A DNA stretch of 64,000 nt from assembly GCA_963971425.1 (NCBI GenBank), contig OZ020525.1, positions 10,918,187 to 10,982,186 of the forward strand, read 5' to 3'. Positions 24,318 to 35,107 of this stretch are shown here, in pieces. Origin of the DNA: Bryoerythrophyllum caledonicum (Eukaryota; Streptophyta; Bryopsida; Pottiales; Pottiaceae). A program made the position numbers and the translations under genes. The notes under the pieces are model-generated. The model was given only the letters and a program-made list of their open reading frames with translations, was not told the origin of the DNA and made no database searches. Each line of letters starts with the position of its first letter. The first letter of the stretch is position 1.

Positions 24318-24444
24318 TATTCAAGCTCTACAGTGGTACTATTCAAGCTCTACAGTGGTACTATTCAAGCTCTACAGTGGTACTATTCAAGCTCTACAGT
24401 GGTGCTATTCAAGCTCTACAGTGGTACTATTCAAGCTCTACAGT
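24318..24444 (+). repeat. minisatellite, 22-bp unit, about 6 copies
   Basis: Unit TATTCAAGCTCTACAGTGGT + AC, nearly perfect. One unit has G for A (GTGGTGC). Confidence 0.95.
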
Positions 24445-24950
24445 GTTTGGGTTTTAGATCCAAAAAATATTTTTCCATTTAAAAAATAAAATTGCTTTCC
24501 TAAGTATTGTATATGGCTACTTTCTATACCCCTTGTCATTGCAAGTTTCTTTTTCTTATCCTAAACACCTCCATTGCTTGTGATTATTTGCGTGCAATGA
24601 CCTAACACAAGGTAGAACATAGATTCATCAAATTTATGTGTGTCTTGGTCATGGCTCTTAGTCACGGCTCTTGGACACGCATAAAGGTCATGTCTTGGTC
24701 ACGGCTCTTGGTCACTTCTCATGGTGTGAAATGGGCTTGGACCGGGACAAGTATGGGCCGATTTTTTATAATGTATATCTAGAAATCCGGGGAAAAAATA
24801 ATTTTTAAAATAAATAAAATGGATTTCATCCAATCACTAATTTTCAGCCCAATGGCCCCCTTGATTTCCGTCAAGTCAACCTCTTAGCCTCTACCCGACG
24901 AAAAACCGTAGGACCAAGATACATTATCCACTCGGAAGAAAATAGCACAC

Positions 24951-25096
24951 TTAGGAGCGGTTTACACTACGGACCAAGAACTCGTCCCATGCACCTCTAA
25001 AATCTGTGATTGGCTCCATCAACTCGATTGGCCAATCACAGATTTTAGAGGTGCATGGGACGAGTTCTTGGTCTGTAGTGTAAACCGCCCCTTAGG
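24951..25096. mobile_element. fold-back (near-perfect hairpin) element
   Basis: The left arm (24951 to about 25014) and right arm (about 25031-25096) are inverted complements with very few mismatches. Examples are GCGGTTTACACTACGGACCA against TGGTCTGTAGTGTAAACCGC, and CCATGCACCTCTAAAATCTG in one arm against its complement in the other. The loop is only about 15 bases. A degenerate partial copy lies at about 25160-25240 (GGCCAATCACAGATTTAAGA ... TAGTGTAAACCGCCTCTTGG). Confidence 0.9.
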
Positions 25097-25479
25097 TAAC
25101 CTCAAACTCCGTGGTCAATCTCCTTTTTTCAAGGTAGAGTAAAGCAAACTCGGACCGGGACGACTTTAATGGCCAATCACAGATTTAAGAGGGCCGTGGT
25201 CAATCTCCGTGGTCCATAGTGTAAACCGCCTCTTGGTGCAACACTCTCGTTTCTTTCTTTCTTGTTTGACACAAGTAAAGGGTGAGCAGTTTACTTGTTC
25301 AAACAGAGTCTGTCATATGTTCAAAAACTCAAGCAGAGTCTCTTATTTGTTCATTTTTAAATCATTGTTACAAATGTCTGTTTGATGCAACATTAAAATG
25401 TTAATTCTGTAACTTCTTTGTGGTCATGAGTGCTCTTCTACATGGAATGATCACAATAGGCCACAATATGATCTCTGAT

Positions 25480-26275
25480 TTAACCCTTTACTGCCCAGAA
25501 CCTGTTTCTAAAAAACCAAGAATTCTGCTAATTTTTTCTTTGAACCGAATTTGATGGAAATATAATGCCTAATGTTCATATCTAACCATACAAAATTGAA
25601 TTGAACCTATGACCTGAACTTTGGGGGAATTTAGCACAACATCCAACAGTTGATGAAATAGATTGTAGTGTTTAAAGCTACCGTATATTGGTAGTGAAAA
25701 CTGTGGATTTTGGAAGGTGTACTACTTTAACCATCGATTGATTCTTGCAAGAATTTTTTTTACTTTGAATAACAGTGGTTCACATGTGCACTAGGTTGAT
25801 AGCTTCGCATGGACATATCATATGTGAAGAAGATATTTACACACAATTATTGGTGATTTTTTTTGCTTTTTTCTACTTGATTGCATACAAAAATGTTCCA
25901 ACTGTATGTGAATCAAAACAGAAGTTTCGTATGTGAGGAGAGAGATCAACAATCACAAAACAATGGAGAATGCCTCAAAGACAAAGTTCAATCAAAATTG
26001 AAGACCAAAATCAACGTGCATGTGTGTGAAATACAACATAGTATGTGGCATGGTATTCACTGCATTTTAGTGTATTTGATGTATTTTGTGTTGTATTCCT
26101 AGCCTTTCCAAGAGTTCTACAAATCCAAATCACGATCTGATTATTGGAGAGTGTTCATGCACTATGAGTGCAAATCATAACTCAAAGCCTAGTTCCTCAT
26201 GGATTTCATGCAAATTGAGTTTTAGCACCTCCGGAGTCCCATTTACGGCTTCCTGGGCGGTAAAGAGTTAACATC
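25480..26275 (+). repeat. dispersed repeat, copy A (intact)
   Basis: It shows clear similarity, in inverted orientation, to DNA on both sides of the retrotransposon. For example ACATATCATATGTGAAG at about 25813 matches the complement of about 51230, AAATCAACAATCACAAAACA-like words match about 51100, and GTATGTGGCATG near 26041 plus GGATTTCATGCAAATTGA near 26200 match the complement of 31430 and 31265. It ends near 26275 with GGCGGTAAAGAGTTAA. No ORF. Confidence 0.65.
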
Positions 26276-26684
26276 CTTTGCGAGCTGCCATTCCAAAATG
26301 TTTTAAACCACTGGTTTCTCTCATGAATACCCACAAAATCCCTTCATTTCGGTGGTGTTTGATAGTACATGAGTAGGCTTTGTATTATTAGACAAGTTCA
26401 AGAAGTGTGTTGCCATCACACAATCAAAGAACAATTAACACAATCAAAGAAGCGTGCTGCATGCAAGATTTCAGCACAGAAATATTGCTTGGCAGTTATG
26501 AATCTGTTACAGTACATGAAATGATATGTGCGTGACTTCACGTCAATGATATCAGGGATTGTGAGGACATTGATGTGACAATTTCAACCGTGTTGGTAGC
26601 TCTGCAGTGTTGGTGGTTGCAATGGATTATAATAGACGTTTTCTTGTGAGTGGGCGTTTTCTTGTGTGTGGTGGTGCCCCCTCC

Positions 26685-27089
26685 GGTGTCACGGATATTT
26701 TTAGGATAATTAAAGATTAGATTTTGGTTAGGTTTAAGAATAGGCTTAGGTTTGGAATTAGTTTTGGAAGTTACAACCATCAATCTTAGGAAAGGTTAAA
26801 TGCCAAAAATGTTGACAAGATAATTAGTTTTGTCAACTCCTTTTATGCATACCATGTTGGAATCTTGTAATTAGCTCTTCAATTGATATTATTTCAAAAG
26901 TTAAGTACAAGATTCCAACATGGTATGTATAGAAGGAGTTGATAAGACTAATTGTCTTGTCAACATTTTTGGCATTTAACCTTTCCCAAGATGGATGGTT
27001 GTAACTTCCAAAACTAATTCTGAACCTAAGCCTATTCTCAAACCTAACCAAAATCTAATCTTTAATTAAGCTAAAAATATATGTGACAT
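26685..27089. repeat. long inverted repeat, arms about 170 bp
   Basis: The left arm (26685 to about 26870) contains AAAGATTAGATTTTGGTTAG, GGAAGTTACAACCATC and CATACCATGTTGGAATCTTG. The right arm (about 26905-27089) contains their complements CTAACCAAAATCTAATCTTT, GATGGTTGTAACTTCC and CAAGATTCCAACATGGTATG. The spacer is about 40 bases. A transcript would form a long, slightly imperfect hairpin. Confidence 0.9.
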
Positions 27090-30000
27090 CTAAAAATTTG
27101 TGCTTGTTTGATGTTCCAATAAGAACTCTTTGTATGCTACATGTCGGGAGAAGAAGAACCATAACTTTAGGGAGCGTAATTTCCATCACACATACGAGAT
27201 TCTAAAACTTGAAGAGGCATCATATAAAGAGGTCTCTTTGTACACAATAACGATGTACATGGGGTCCAGCCCCGAAGAGGAAAAAAATACGGCATACAAC
27301 GTGAAATACCCAATTCAGGATGAATTAAAAGAAACAATACAATGAGAACATCACAGGCCCCAAAAATTGCACCGCATACAACTTCCCCACTCTCTTAATT
27401 CTTTAGGGCCAATGAGCTCACAAGGCTTGAGAGAGTCTATAAGAGTAATAGATCATGCAAACCAACATCTACACGCAAAGTACATTTCATCGCAACCCCA
27501 CTTCAGGGAAATCATTGTAGCATGCCAATGTTTGCATCGATTTTGTTGGCGCCGGTCCTGGTAAATGCTCATCTTGCTCCGCCTCTATATCTCCTCAAAT
27601 TTTCCTTAGAGGCGGCTTGTAGCACTTGCTGTAAAAGTTAACGTGCCCGAACAACCCAAAAATAAACGTTATACCTTAAACGGTTAAAATATCCGTATAT
27701 GTAACTATTATCCCAAAAATTTAGACCAAATGGGACTGGGGACCACCTCTTTGTTTTGAGGCAACTCTTCTAAAGTTGGTCATGTTCTTACATACCTACA
27801 CTAATTAAGGTAAACCCCCTAAAATAAGTCAACAAACTTGATGCTCAGTGTTGAACTTGTTGATTTGCTTAGGATATAGGCTCTACTCAAGGCAAAACCC
27901 ACTCATGGCTAGTTTTATCCTTATATGTTAGTTGAGAACCGTATTTACACGCACATATTTTACACTATAGAATACAAAAAATGTATTAAAATTTACCAAG
28001 ACTTACACCTTTTGAATAAAGCTCTTTGATTAACAACTTTATTTGAAGTTCATTCCAGTATGTGAACCATATCATGTTCAAATACAACACCATACATGTA
28101 GAATACTGTGGCCACCAGTGGCACCTTATGACCTTTAAAGGTTAATTTGACAATATCATTTCTATGCCTTTTATGCACAATATGCATAACCCACCATCTT
28201 ACAACATAAGGGCACACAATCTAACACAATTTTGGATCTCTCAACCTTAGTGTTTAATACTACCACATAGTTTGAACATAAGCAAGAGGCTTCATGCTAA
28301 AGTGCCTTCGAGAACTTTACACTCTTTAGAAATTTTATCCATGCAGATTAAAACATTTTTAGGTTGCAATTTTTGTTGACCCTCATGAAAAAAAACTTAT
28401 TTTTTTTCTTCTATTTTAGTAGTATTGTGTATATGCTATAATCCTCAAGGTGGTGGTTTTAGGGCAACCAACCTTAGATTTTCAGTTAAAATCTATGCAA
28501 CAACAAACAACCAAAATTTTATTCCATTTCAATGATTATTATGCCAAAGTTACAAACTTTGTAAAATCAAATGACTAAAACCTTTATGAATGATTTTTTC
28601 TTCAATCAATGTTAGACTCATATAAATATGACGGATTGTATTACAAATCAAACCTACTTTCTTTGATCAAAAGTTTTCTAAAGATTTGGCAAAGATTTTA
28701 TTGCTTGAAGATCATGGTGGTGACCTCTTCATGAATAGAGGTGTAGATGAGTAGTTGGAATAAATTATGTGAACTAGAATCTCAGATATAAACTCCCTCC
28801 ATCCAGGAACCCATCACATTTATTCCATCACCATAAAATCTGTTGAGAGATGCAACTTGTGCGTTACGACGCTCATTGAATGCACGTGATCAAAATTTAT
28901 TTCGAAGGTACAACAAAATCGTGAAAAGTGGTGGAAAGATGAAATGGAGTAGATATTTTGGAGGTTTTATTCTTGCCATAACTTGTGTGTCCTTTGGAAG
29001 TTAGAAGTTGTTTGTTAGTAAAATCTAAAGGTTATGTAAGGTAGGACAACCCAAAACCCACCATTAACATGTTATTGCCAAGTTCTATAATATTTTTTAG
29101 ATTTTAGGGAGGAAATAGAGGTTATTTTAAAATGATTTCTGCATAAACCAATGGGCTCATGAGTGATGTACTAACTACCAACTTTTGTGAAATCTAAGAA
29201 TGGTCTCATTAGAATTGTCATGCTATGTTGCATGTCCGTTGCTAAGACAATTTTGGCCCATGTTTCGTCAATTCACTACATTAAACACTGAATATAGTGT
29301 AGAGGGATTATTGATGTAGATTACCCACACTAATTTCCATCAAAGCATGTGCATGCCAAGTTCTAATTGGGTACTTGTTCTCAAGCAAGTGTGTGTCTGT
29401 CAACAATTGCATGTAAATTTTCAATTAGTGTAGGAAATTTCAAATAGTCTAGTCTATACTATATTCAGGGAACGGTGTACTACAATGCAATTTCACTTCT
29501 CCAGAGACCACGTATTGGCCTTCTAAGCCTTGAAGGGTTGGTGTATTATTTTTTTAGCCCAAAAGTTTGGCCTCTCACAATTATTTTGGGTGAAATTTTG
29601 ACAACCAACCTCTTGACTTGGCTCGCTGTGAAGCGGCTCTAAGAGGAGGTAAGAAGGATAGCACGCATATGTTAAGAACAATTGACCTTAAACCACCAAC
29701 TTGAGTATTTTAGCATATTGGCCATGCTAATTTTAAGAAAAACATGACTTTATTCAGAAGCTTTTTTTTATGAGGATAGTAAAATTTGCAATATGTAATT
29801 TTATCTCTTACAATATTATGCAAGATTCCAAAACAAAAGTTAATTTATAATCTATGTCTAAGATCTCGTTTCCTATGTCTAAACCTTGACCTTTATAGTT
29901 TTATTTTGGAGCAAAGTAATGACCACAACTTTATATTCTAAATTCACTCAATGATGATGTGACTAATAAGTAAATTACACTAATTATGATGTTTAGTGTA

Positions 30001-30199
30001 TCCATACTATATTTCATATATTTATTAAAAATGGTTTCTATGAGATTAAGATTTTTTCTTTCATTTTAAAATGTTTTTATACTTTTAAATCGATACTTTT
30101 ATTTTGATACTTACACTTAATTTTTAAAATTTTACTAGAGTTTATCTCATGTATAATTTAAAATTGGGCATAACTGGACTTAATTGGGCTTAATAGGGA

Positions 30200-30230
<31 letters not shown>

Positions 30231-31449
30231 CAATACAACACATATATCTCTGCGTTATATATTAAGAATTATGCAATACATAAACCTCTGGATTGCATTT
30301 TGTGCAAGTTGTGAGCAATGACAAACTCTTAGAAGAAGAACTTTAGTTTGGTTTTGGTAGTGATTCTAATCCACATATCAAATCTTGATAAGTTCCTCGA
30401 AGTCCATGTCAATATATGGTTGATCAAAGAAAGATAACACAATTACACAATTACCATTGTTACTCATAGCATACCTTGATACATCTACATCATAGATCAT
30501 ATTAGAAGGACATGAAAAATAGTGGTACCGAAAAGCACCATTTTACAAATAAAGTCATAATAGGTCAGTTTTATTTTTACCAAGATTGTCAACTTGGTTG
30601 TGGCAATTGCTTGCTTGCCCTCTAGGCTTCCTAGGCCATGTTTTGTCATTTAAAGCCTTACACATCATAAGAAAGATAAAACAATTACTGTTGTTGTAGA
30701 CATAGTTGGTAAAAATATTCATCAAGAGTATAAAGTTATAGCATTTGTAAATCAATTAGTGTGACATACACTAAATGTGATCTTTAGTGTAGTGATTGAC
30801 CTCTACACTTCAGCTCCAAGCTTCACTAAGGAGGGCCTCAATTCCAAAGCATGAATGCGATGTAACAAAGTGTAATATAGTTGTAAATTTCTTCTTGTCT
30901 ATAAGCATACTCTTGGTTGAGGAAAATACGATGACTTCATTAAATGGAATAACTACTTAATATGTAGGGTGAAGAGATCATAAAATAAATGAAGAGTATT
31001 GGACCCATGGATTGACTTGACCAATGAATCTTGTAAATTTATGATCTTATTATTGCAAAATCAGACTCCAAGATGGACAATGTACATTTACAAAAGCATC
31101 ATATGATCCCATGCTTATGATATTTTTATTTTTTGAATACCCTTTCTTTATAGTATCTGGGTCACTTTCTAGTGATTTATGAATGCTATAAATTTTTACT
31201 TTTAACCGTTTGGAGCCCATGAGACCCAAATGTGGTCTCTCCATGTGTTGAATTTCAATTTGCATGAAATCCATAAAGAATTAGGTTGTGAAATTTGAAG
31301 TTCATATTTGCGCTCATTACATGTATACTCTTACAAAAATCCTATTCCAATTCGGAGTTATAGAACTCATGGAGAAGCGATGAACTCAATGCAAAATACG
31401 TCAAATACATTGAATATCTACAAATATCATGCCACATACTTTGTTGTAT

Positions 31450-31454
31450 CTCAT
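31450..31454. repeat. target-site duplication, left copy (CTCAT)
   Basis: CTCAT directly before the 5' LTR; the same five bases follow the 3' LTR at 50813-50817. Confidence 0.9.
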
Positions 31455-33441
31455 TGTAGAGCCAAAATGACAAAATTAGCTTTTTTCCGAAAATTAAGTG
31501 TAAAAAGGGTTGTAGATATATGGAGAATTAAAAAATTAATGATTAAGTTTACACTAAGTAGATAATTAGGTGGAAAGTACCTATTCATATCCAAGAATAA
31601 GGAAATAATGGGAAAAGGGTTGGACTCGCACCCTTTGGATAGGTTGTACCTTTTCATGAATAGATATGAAGAGATGTGAAGATTTAGTGGAATTAATCTT
31701 AATGGTTAATGATAGGAAAAACCTCTTGCCAAGAGGTGTGCCTCTTGGATGTTGAGTAGAATGACTAGCTTGAATTTTTAGCATTCTTGGCCATTACCAT
31801 AGAAATTCCTTGAAGGAAGGTTGGAGTGAGCCCTAGCTTTAGGTGAAAGAGCTAGTTGATGACTCTTAATGTTGTAAGAGTATTTAATTTTATATATGAA
31901 TATATAATTGTTATTGAATTTGCATATGTAGAGTCTTGTGACTTGAGTTATATGTATAATTGCAATATTATGTGAACTTCATTGCATAAATTTGACATTG
32001 TGTGTTGTAAATATAAGTGCATGCATTAGGTATTAATTGTGGATAAAATTCCTATGCATGAATGCATGGTATATTTATTCTTCATGAAATAAGTTAGGGA
32101 AATACCCTAACTACTAAGGTCGTGTGTGTGACCTTGTGTGTGTGTTGGAGCATTAATCATGAGTGTGAAGATTAATGGAGATAATGTGAAATTAAGTGAC
32201 TTAGTACATGAGATGTGTCATGCATAAGTACTTAATAAGATCTCGAGTGTGAGTGAGCATAACTTGAGTATCATAAGAATAAGAATGGAGTTCTTATTCA
32301 TGTTAATGCAATTTGATGCAATAAACATCAAGAGTGGCATACCTTGATGCATGGCAAGAGTGTCATATTATGCATACAAAAAATTGGCATTAAGTCTAAC
32401 CTTAATAGAATGGATTCTCTAAGGTAGGCTAAGTTGTGAGTATTTAAAAGAATCTAGCATAAGAGAGAAAATAAGGAATAAATCCCAAAGAAAGACTTAA
32501 GAACAGAACATAGAAACTTAAGAATCTTAAGTCCAAGTTTGGATACATAAGCTTATGAAGATTGAGATCTTAAGTACCAGTAGACCCTTAAGTTTAAGGG
32601 CTGGGACTTAAGATCCGTATGAGTGAGAATATGGGACATCATTTGCATTCAGTGAGATGCATTCCCGATTTTGGAAGTCTTAAGACAGAAACTTAAGAAC
32701 ACTGTAGGGCTGAATTGGTCTAGACAATACAGGTTCTTAAGAATCAGTCCCGATTGAGTAAGTGAGTGCTTAAGAACTCAAGGACAGAAACTGTGTTTTT
32801 AAGAACATGGAGTCAACTAAGAGCAAAGTCTTAAGTAAAATTCAGACATCTTAAAGACTAAGTGGTACGAGTAAGTGTGGAACACCGTGGTCTTTAAGGG
32901 ATAATTGTGGAAAGGTGAACTTAAGTGGAGACTTAAGAGCTGAAATTCCTTAAGACTTAAGTTAACTTGTGTATGTGATTTTTGAGACTAATCCTTGTCT
33001 TAAGAACGTGATTACGTGGATTTAGTGGACGGACGTGAAAAGTGGAGCAATTTTGCATGAGGTAAGAATTTGAATTCTTAAAGATTGTAATTAAAAGAAC
33101 CAATGCAATGAGACTTAATGGAAACTTCCATTAGCCCAGTGTGGCAAGTGTTTAAGGATTAGTGGCATAAGCACAATCTTAGAAGGACTAATGTTCCGTC
33201 TTAAGGCACGAGAGATCCTTTGGGATTAGACTTTGTGGGTGGATCCCTTAAGAGTGATGCTAACCGCCCTAATTCCCTAAAAATAGATAGATAACCTTAA
33301 GAATTAACTAAAAAGATAGCTTTAACGACACAATTAATCTCCAAATACTTAAAACTAGGCGTATGATCATCCCCGTAACGAATCCTATGAGGTGTGGGTA
33401 CACTTGGGTGTTTTCTTAGAGTGGTGAAAACCATCGCTACA
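31455..33441 (+). repeat. 5' LTR
   Basis: 1987 bp, TGTAGAGCC...GCTACA. The TATA-rich stretch TTTTATATATGAATATATAA at about 31889-31908 could be the core promoter. The last kilobase is crowded with CTTAAG palindromes. Confidence 0.97.
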
Positions 33442-33447
33442 TTTTTT

Positions 33448-33466
33448 TGGCGACCATGCTGGGGAT
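33448..33466 (+). promoter_or_regulatory. primer-binding site
   Basis: TGGCGACCATGCTGGGGAT begins six T after the 5' LTR end. TGG pairs with the CCA end of a tRNA. The pattern resembles the TGGCGCC...GGGGA sites of plant Athila/Tat elements; the exact tRNA is not determined. Confidence 0.65.
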
Positions 33467-33623
33467 GGTACCGTCAAGTTTTTTTTTTAAGTAATTTTAA
33501 TTAGGAAAGCTGTCAAACTTAAGTCAATTACTTAAGTAAACTATCATAGCATTTAGTTTTATGTGAAGTTATAAACTTTGAAAAACATTATTTAAAAAAT
33601 TTAAAAATTTAAATTTGTAAAGA

Positions 33624-34142
33624 GTGAAGACATGTTGTTACAACATGTCTACTTTTCCATGGGAGGTTTCTGAAGAAACCTTGAGTGACTTCTTTAGTGG
33701 TCCATATTTGTTTAGCGCCCTTTATCGTGTCTATAGAGGTGCGTATTACGGACAAGGATTTCAATTTTATGGGGCTCACCTAAAAATTGATCAATCATTT
33801 AATAAAAAATTTGAACAACTACCCTTAGAAATTAAACAATTAATTTTAAACAAAGTGTGGAATAAGGGTGAGGGTTTTAATGAAGTAATTGTCAAGAAAA
33901 AGACTTTATATTTAAAATATCAACTACACTACCTTTTTGCTCAATATGGTAGATTGAAACTTCAAACACAACCATTAATTTCTAGAGGCTTAGGGGCTTG
34001 GAACGGATACAAGTTTAATCAAGAAACTTATATCTTTGTTTATAGTAAACAAAACTTAGAGAGCAAAGTATTCTTTCCCGACTTCTTATCTAAAGATCCA
34101 GAAGTTCCCGTGAGTGTAGCCTTTGATTTATTATGTATTTAA
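33624..34142 (+). CDS. retrotransposon accessory ORF A, 172 aa, unknown
   Basis: First ORF after the 5' LTR. The true start may be the ATG at 33624 or an internal one at 33645 (MSTFPWEVSEETL). It contains YFAL-type aromatic and basic residues (LYRVYRGAYYGQGFQFYG, LPLEIKQLILNKVW). There is no signal peptide, membrane helix or recognised domain. Only six bases separate its stop from the next ATG, so the ORFs before gag form a compact, polycistron-like series. Function unknown. Confidence 0.6.
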   Translation: MKTCCYNMSTFPWEVSEETLSDFFSGPYLFSALYRVYRGAYYGQGFQFYGAHLKIDQSFNKKFEQLPLEIKQLILNKVWNKGEGFNEVIVKKKTLYLKYQLHYLFAQYGRLKLQTQPLISRGLGAWNGYKFNQETYIFVYSKQNLESKVFFPDFLSKDPEVPVSVAFDLLCI

Positions 34143-34148
34143 AAAAAA

Positions 34149-34457
34149 ATGAGTTCCTCAAATGAAACTTTTAAGGAACAACGGACAAGGTTGAAAAGAT
34201 TGTTAATAATTTATTCTAAAATTCAATACAATGAAGGGAAATTATTTAGACTTTTGGGGACAGAAATAGAACGTATTAAAGACAACAACCAACATTCCAT
34301 TAATAGAAAAAAAATCATCAATACTTTCTTACAAAAATTCAATTACCCAAGAGAATTAATAATAGAACCACTGTCACGAGAATTTAAGATAGAACCATTT
34401 ACCCTGACTGATTGGCGTCACTATTGTTACCTCAATGGAGCAAATGAGAAAAATTGA
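34149..34457 (+). CDS. retrotransposon accessory ORF B1, 102 aa, member of a small tandem family
   Basis: Contains YNEGKLFRLLGTEIERI and a KFNYPRELIIEPLS segment. The layout (a basic start, Y-x-x-G-K/Y-L-x-x-x-x-x-E-I-x-x-L/I, then a Y-P-R/I segment and a C-terminal helix) is shared with the next two ORFs. It overlaps the following ORF by 23 bases in another frame. No recognised domain. Confidence 0.55.
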   Translation: MSSSNETFKEQRTRLKRLLIIYSKIQYNEGKLFRLLGTEIERIKDNNQHSINRKKIINTFLQKFNYPRELIIEPLSREFKIEPFTLTDWRHYCYLNGANEKN

Positions 34458-34716
34458 ACGCCTAAATTCTAAAAGTGAAAGAAATAAGTCCCTTAAATTC
34501 TTATATGCAAGAATAGCTTATTATGAAACTTTCATTAGTCAGGATAGGAAATATTTGGATATAGTAGAAACTGAAATAGAGAGATTGATTGAACAAGCAA
34601 AAGAATGGTTGGGTGAACTTGAGATAGGGGAATTGTTGGCATATTTAGGTTACCCCATAATTAAAGAGAAGGAATTAAACCTATCCATGGAGGCTCTCCA
34701 CCTTTGTTCAAGTTAA
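34435..34716 (+). CDS. retrotransposon accessory ORF B2, 93 aa, paralogue of B1 and B3
   Basis: Contains KYLDIVETEIERLIEQAKEW, LGELEIGELLAYLGYPII and a SMEALHLCSS end. These align by eye with B3 (YLKIAESEIDLLIGIASEWL, TEEAIYLCLN). Function unknown. Confidence 0.6.
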   Translation: MEQMRKIERLNSKSERNKSLKFLYARIAYYETFISQDRKYLDIVETEIERLIEQAKEWLGELEIGELLAYLGYPIIKEKELNLSMEALHLCSS

Positions 34717-34764
34717 AATTCTTTATAATTCCTTGAAATACCATACAAGTACCCCAATGACAAA

Positions 34765-35049
34765 ATGAACCGAGAGAGTGATCCTTTATGTACCCCAGTT
34801 AATGGTGGGAAAATAATTAGGAGATTAATCACTACAATTTGTGCGTATCACCGTATAGGACCTTATGATGGGGGATATTTGAAAATAGCCGAAAGTGAGA
34901 TAGACCTTTTAATAGGTATAGCCAGTGAATGGTTGGGAGAAAATGAAATGGGAGCCTTACTAACTATGTATAAGTATCCACGAAACATTGCATGGGAAGT
35001 TGAGGGAATGAAGCTTACGGAGGAAGCAATTTATCTTTGTTTAAATTAA
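34765..35049 (+). CDS. retrotransposon accessory ORF B3, 94 aa, paralogue of B1 and B2
   Basis: Contains GGYLKIAESEIDLLIGIASE, WLGENEMGALLTMYKYPR and TEEAIYLCLN, parallel to ORF B2. It ends 58 bases before the gag ATG. Function unknown. Confidence 0.6.
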   Translation: MNRESDPLCTPVNGGKIIRRLITTICAYHRIGPYDGGYLKIAESEIDLLIGIASEWLGENEMGALLTMYKYPRNIAWEVEGMKLTEEAIYLCLN

Positions 35050-35107
35050 AAATTTAAAAATTAAGTTCAGAATAAGGATAAAAATAAAAAACCTATGGGG
35101 ATTACTA

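Larger units (their letters stand above)
24445..31449. other. gene-free AT-rich repetitive region
   Basis: Seven kb without a supportable gene. It contains two fold-back elements (24951-25096, 26685-27089), a dispersed repeat copy (25480-26275), an (AT)n tract of about 13 units at 30199-30226, and the left part of the older repeat into which the retrotransposon inserted (31180-31449). Confidence 0.5.

Noticed and set aside
31581-31784. Minus-strand ORFs inside the LTRs (also 48952-49155)
   Set aside because: Identical because the LTRs are identical; no conserved domain. Chance frames in AT-rich DNA.
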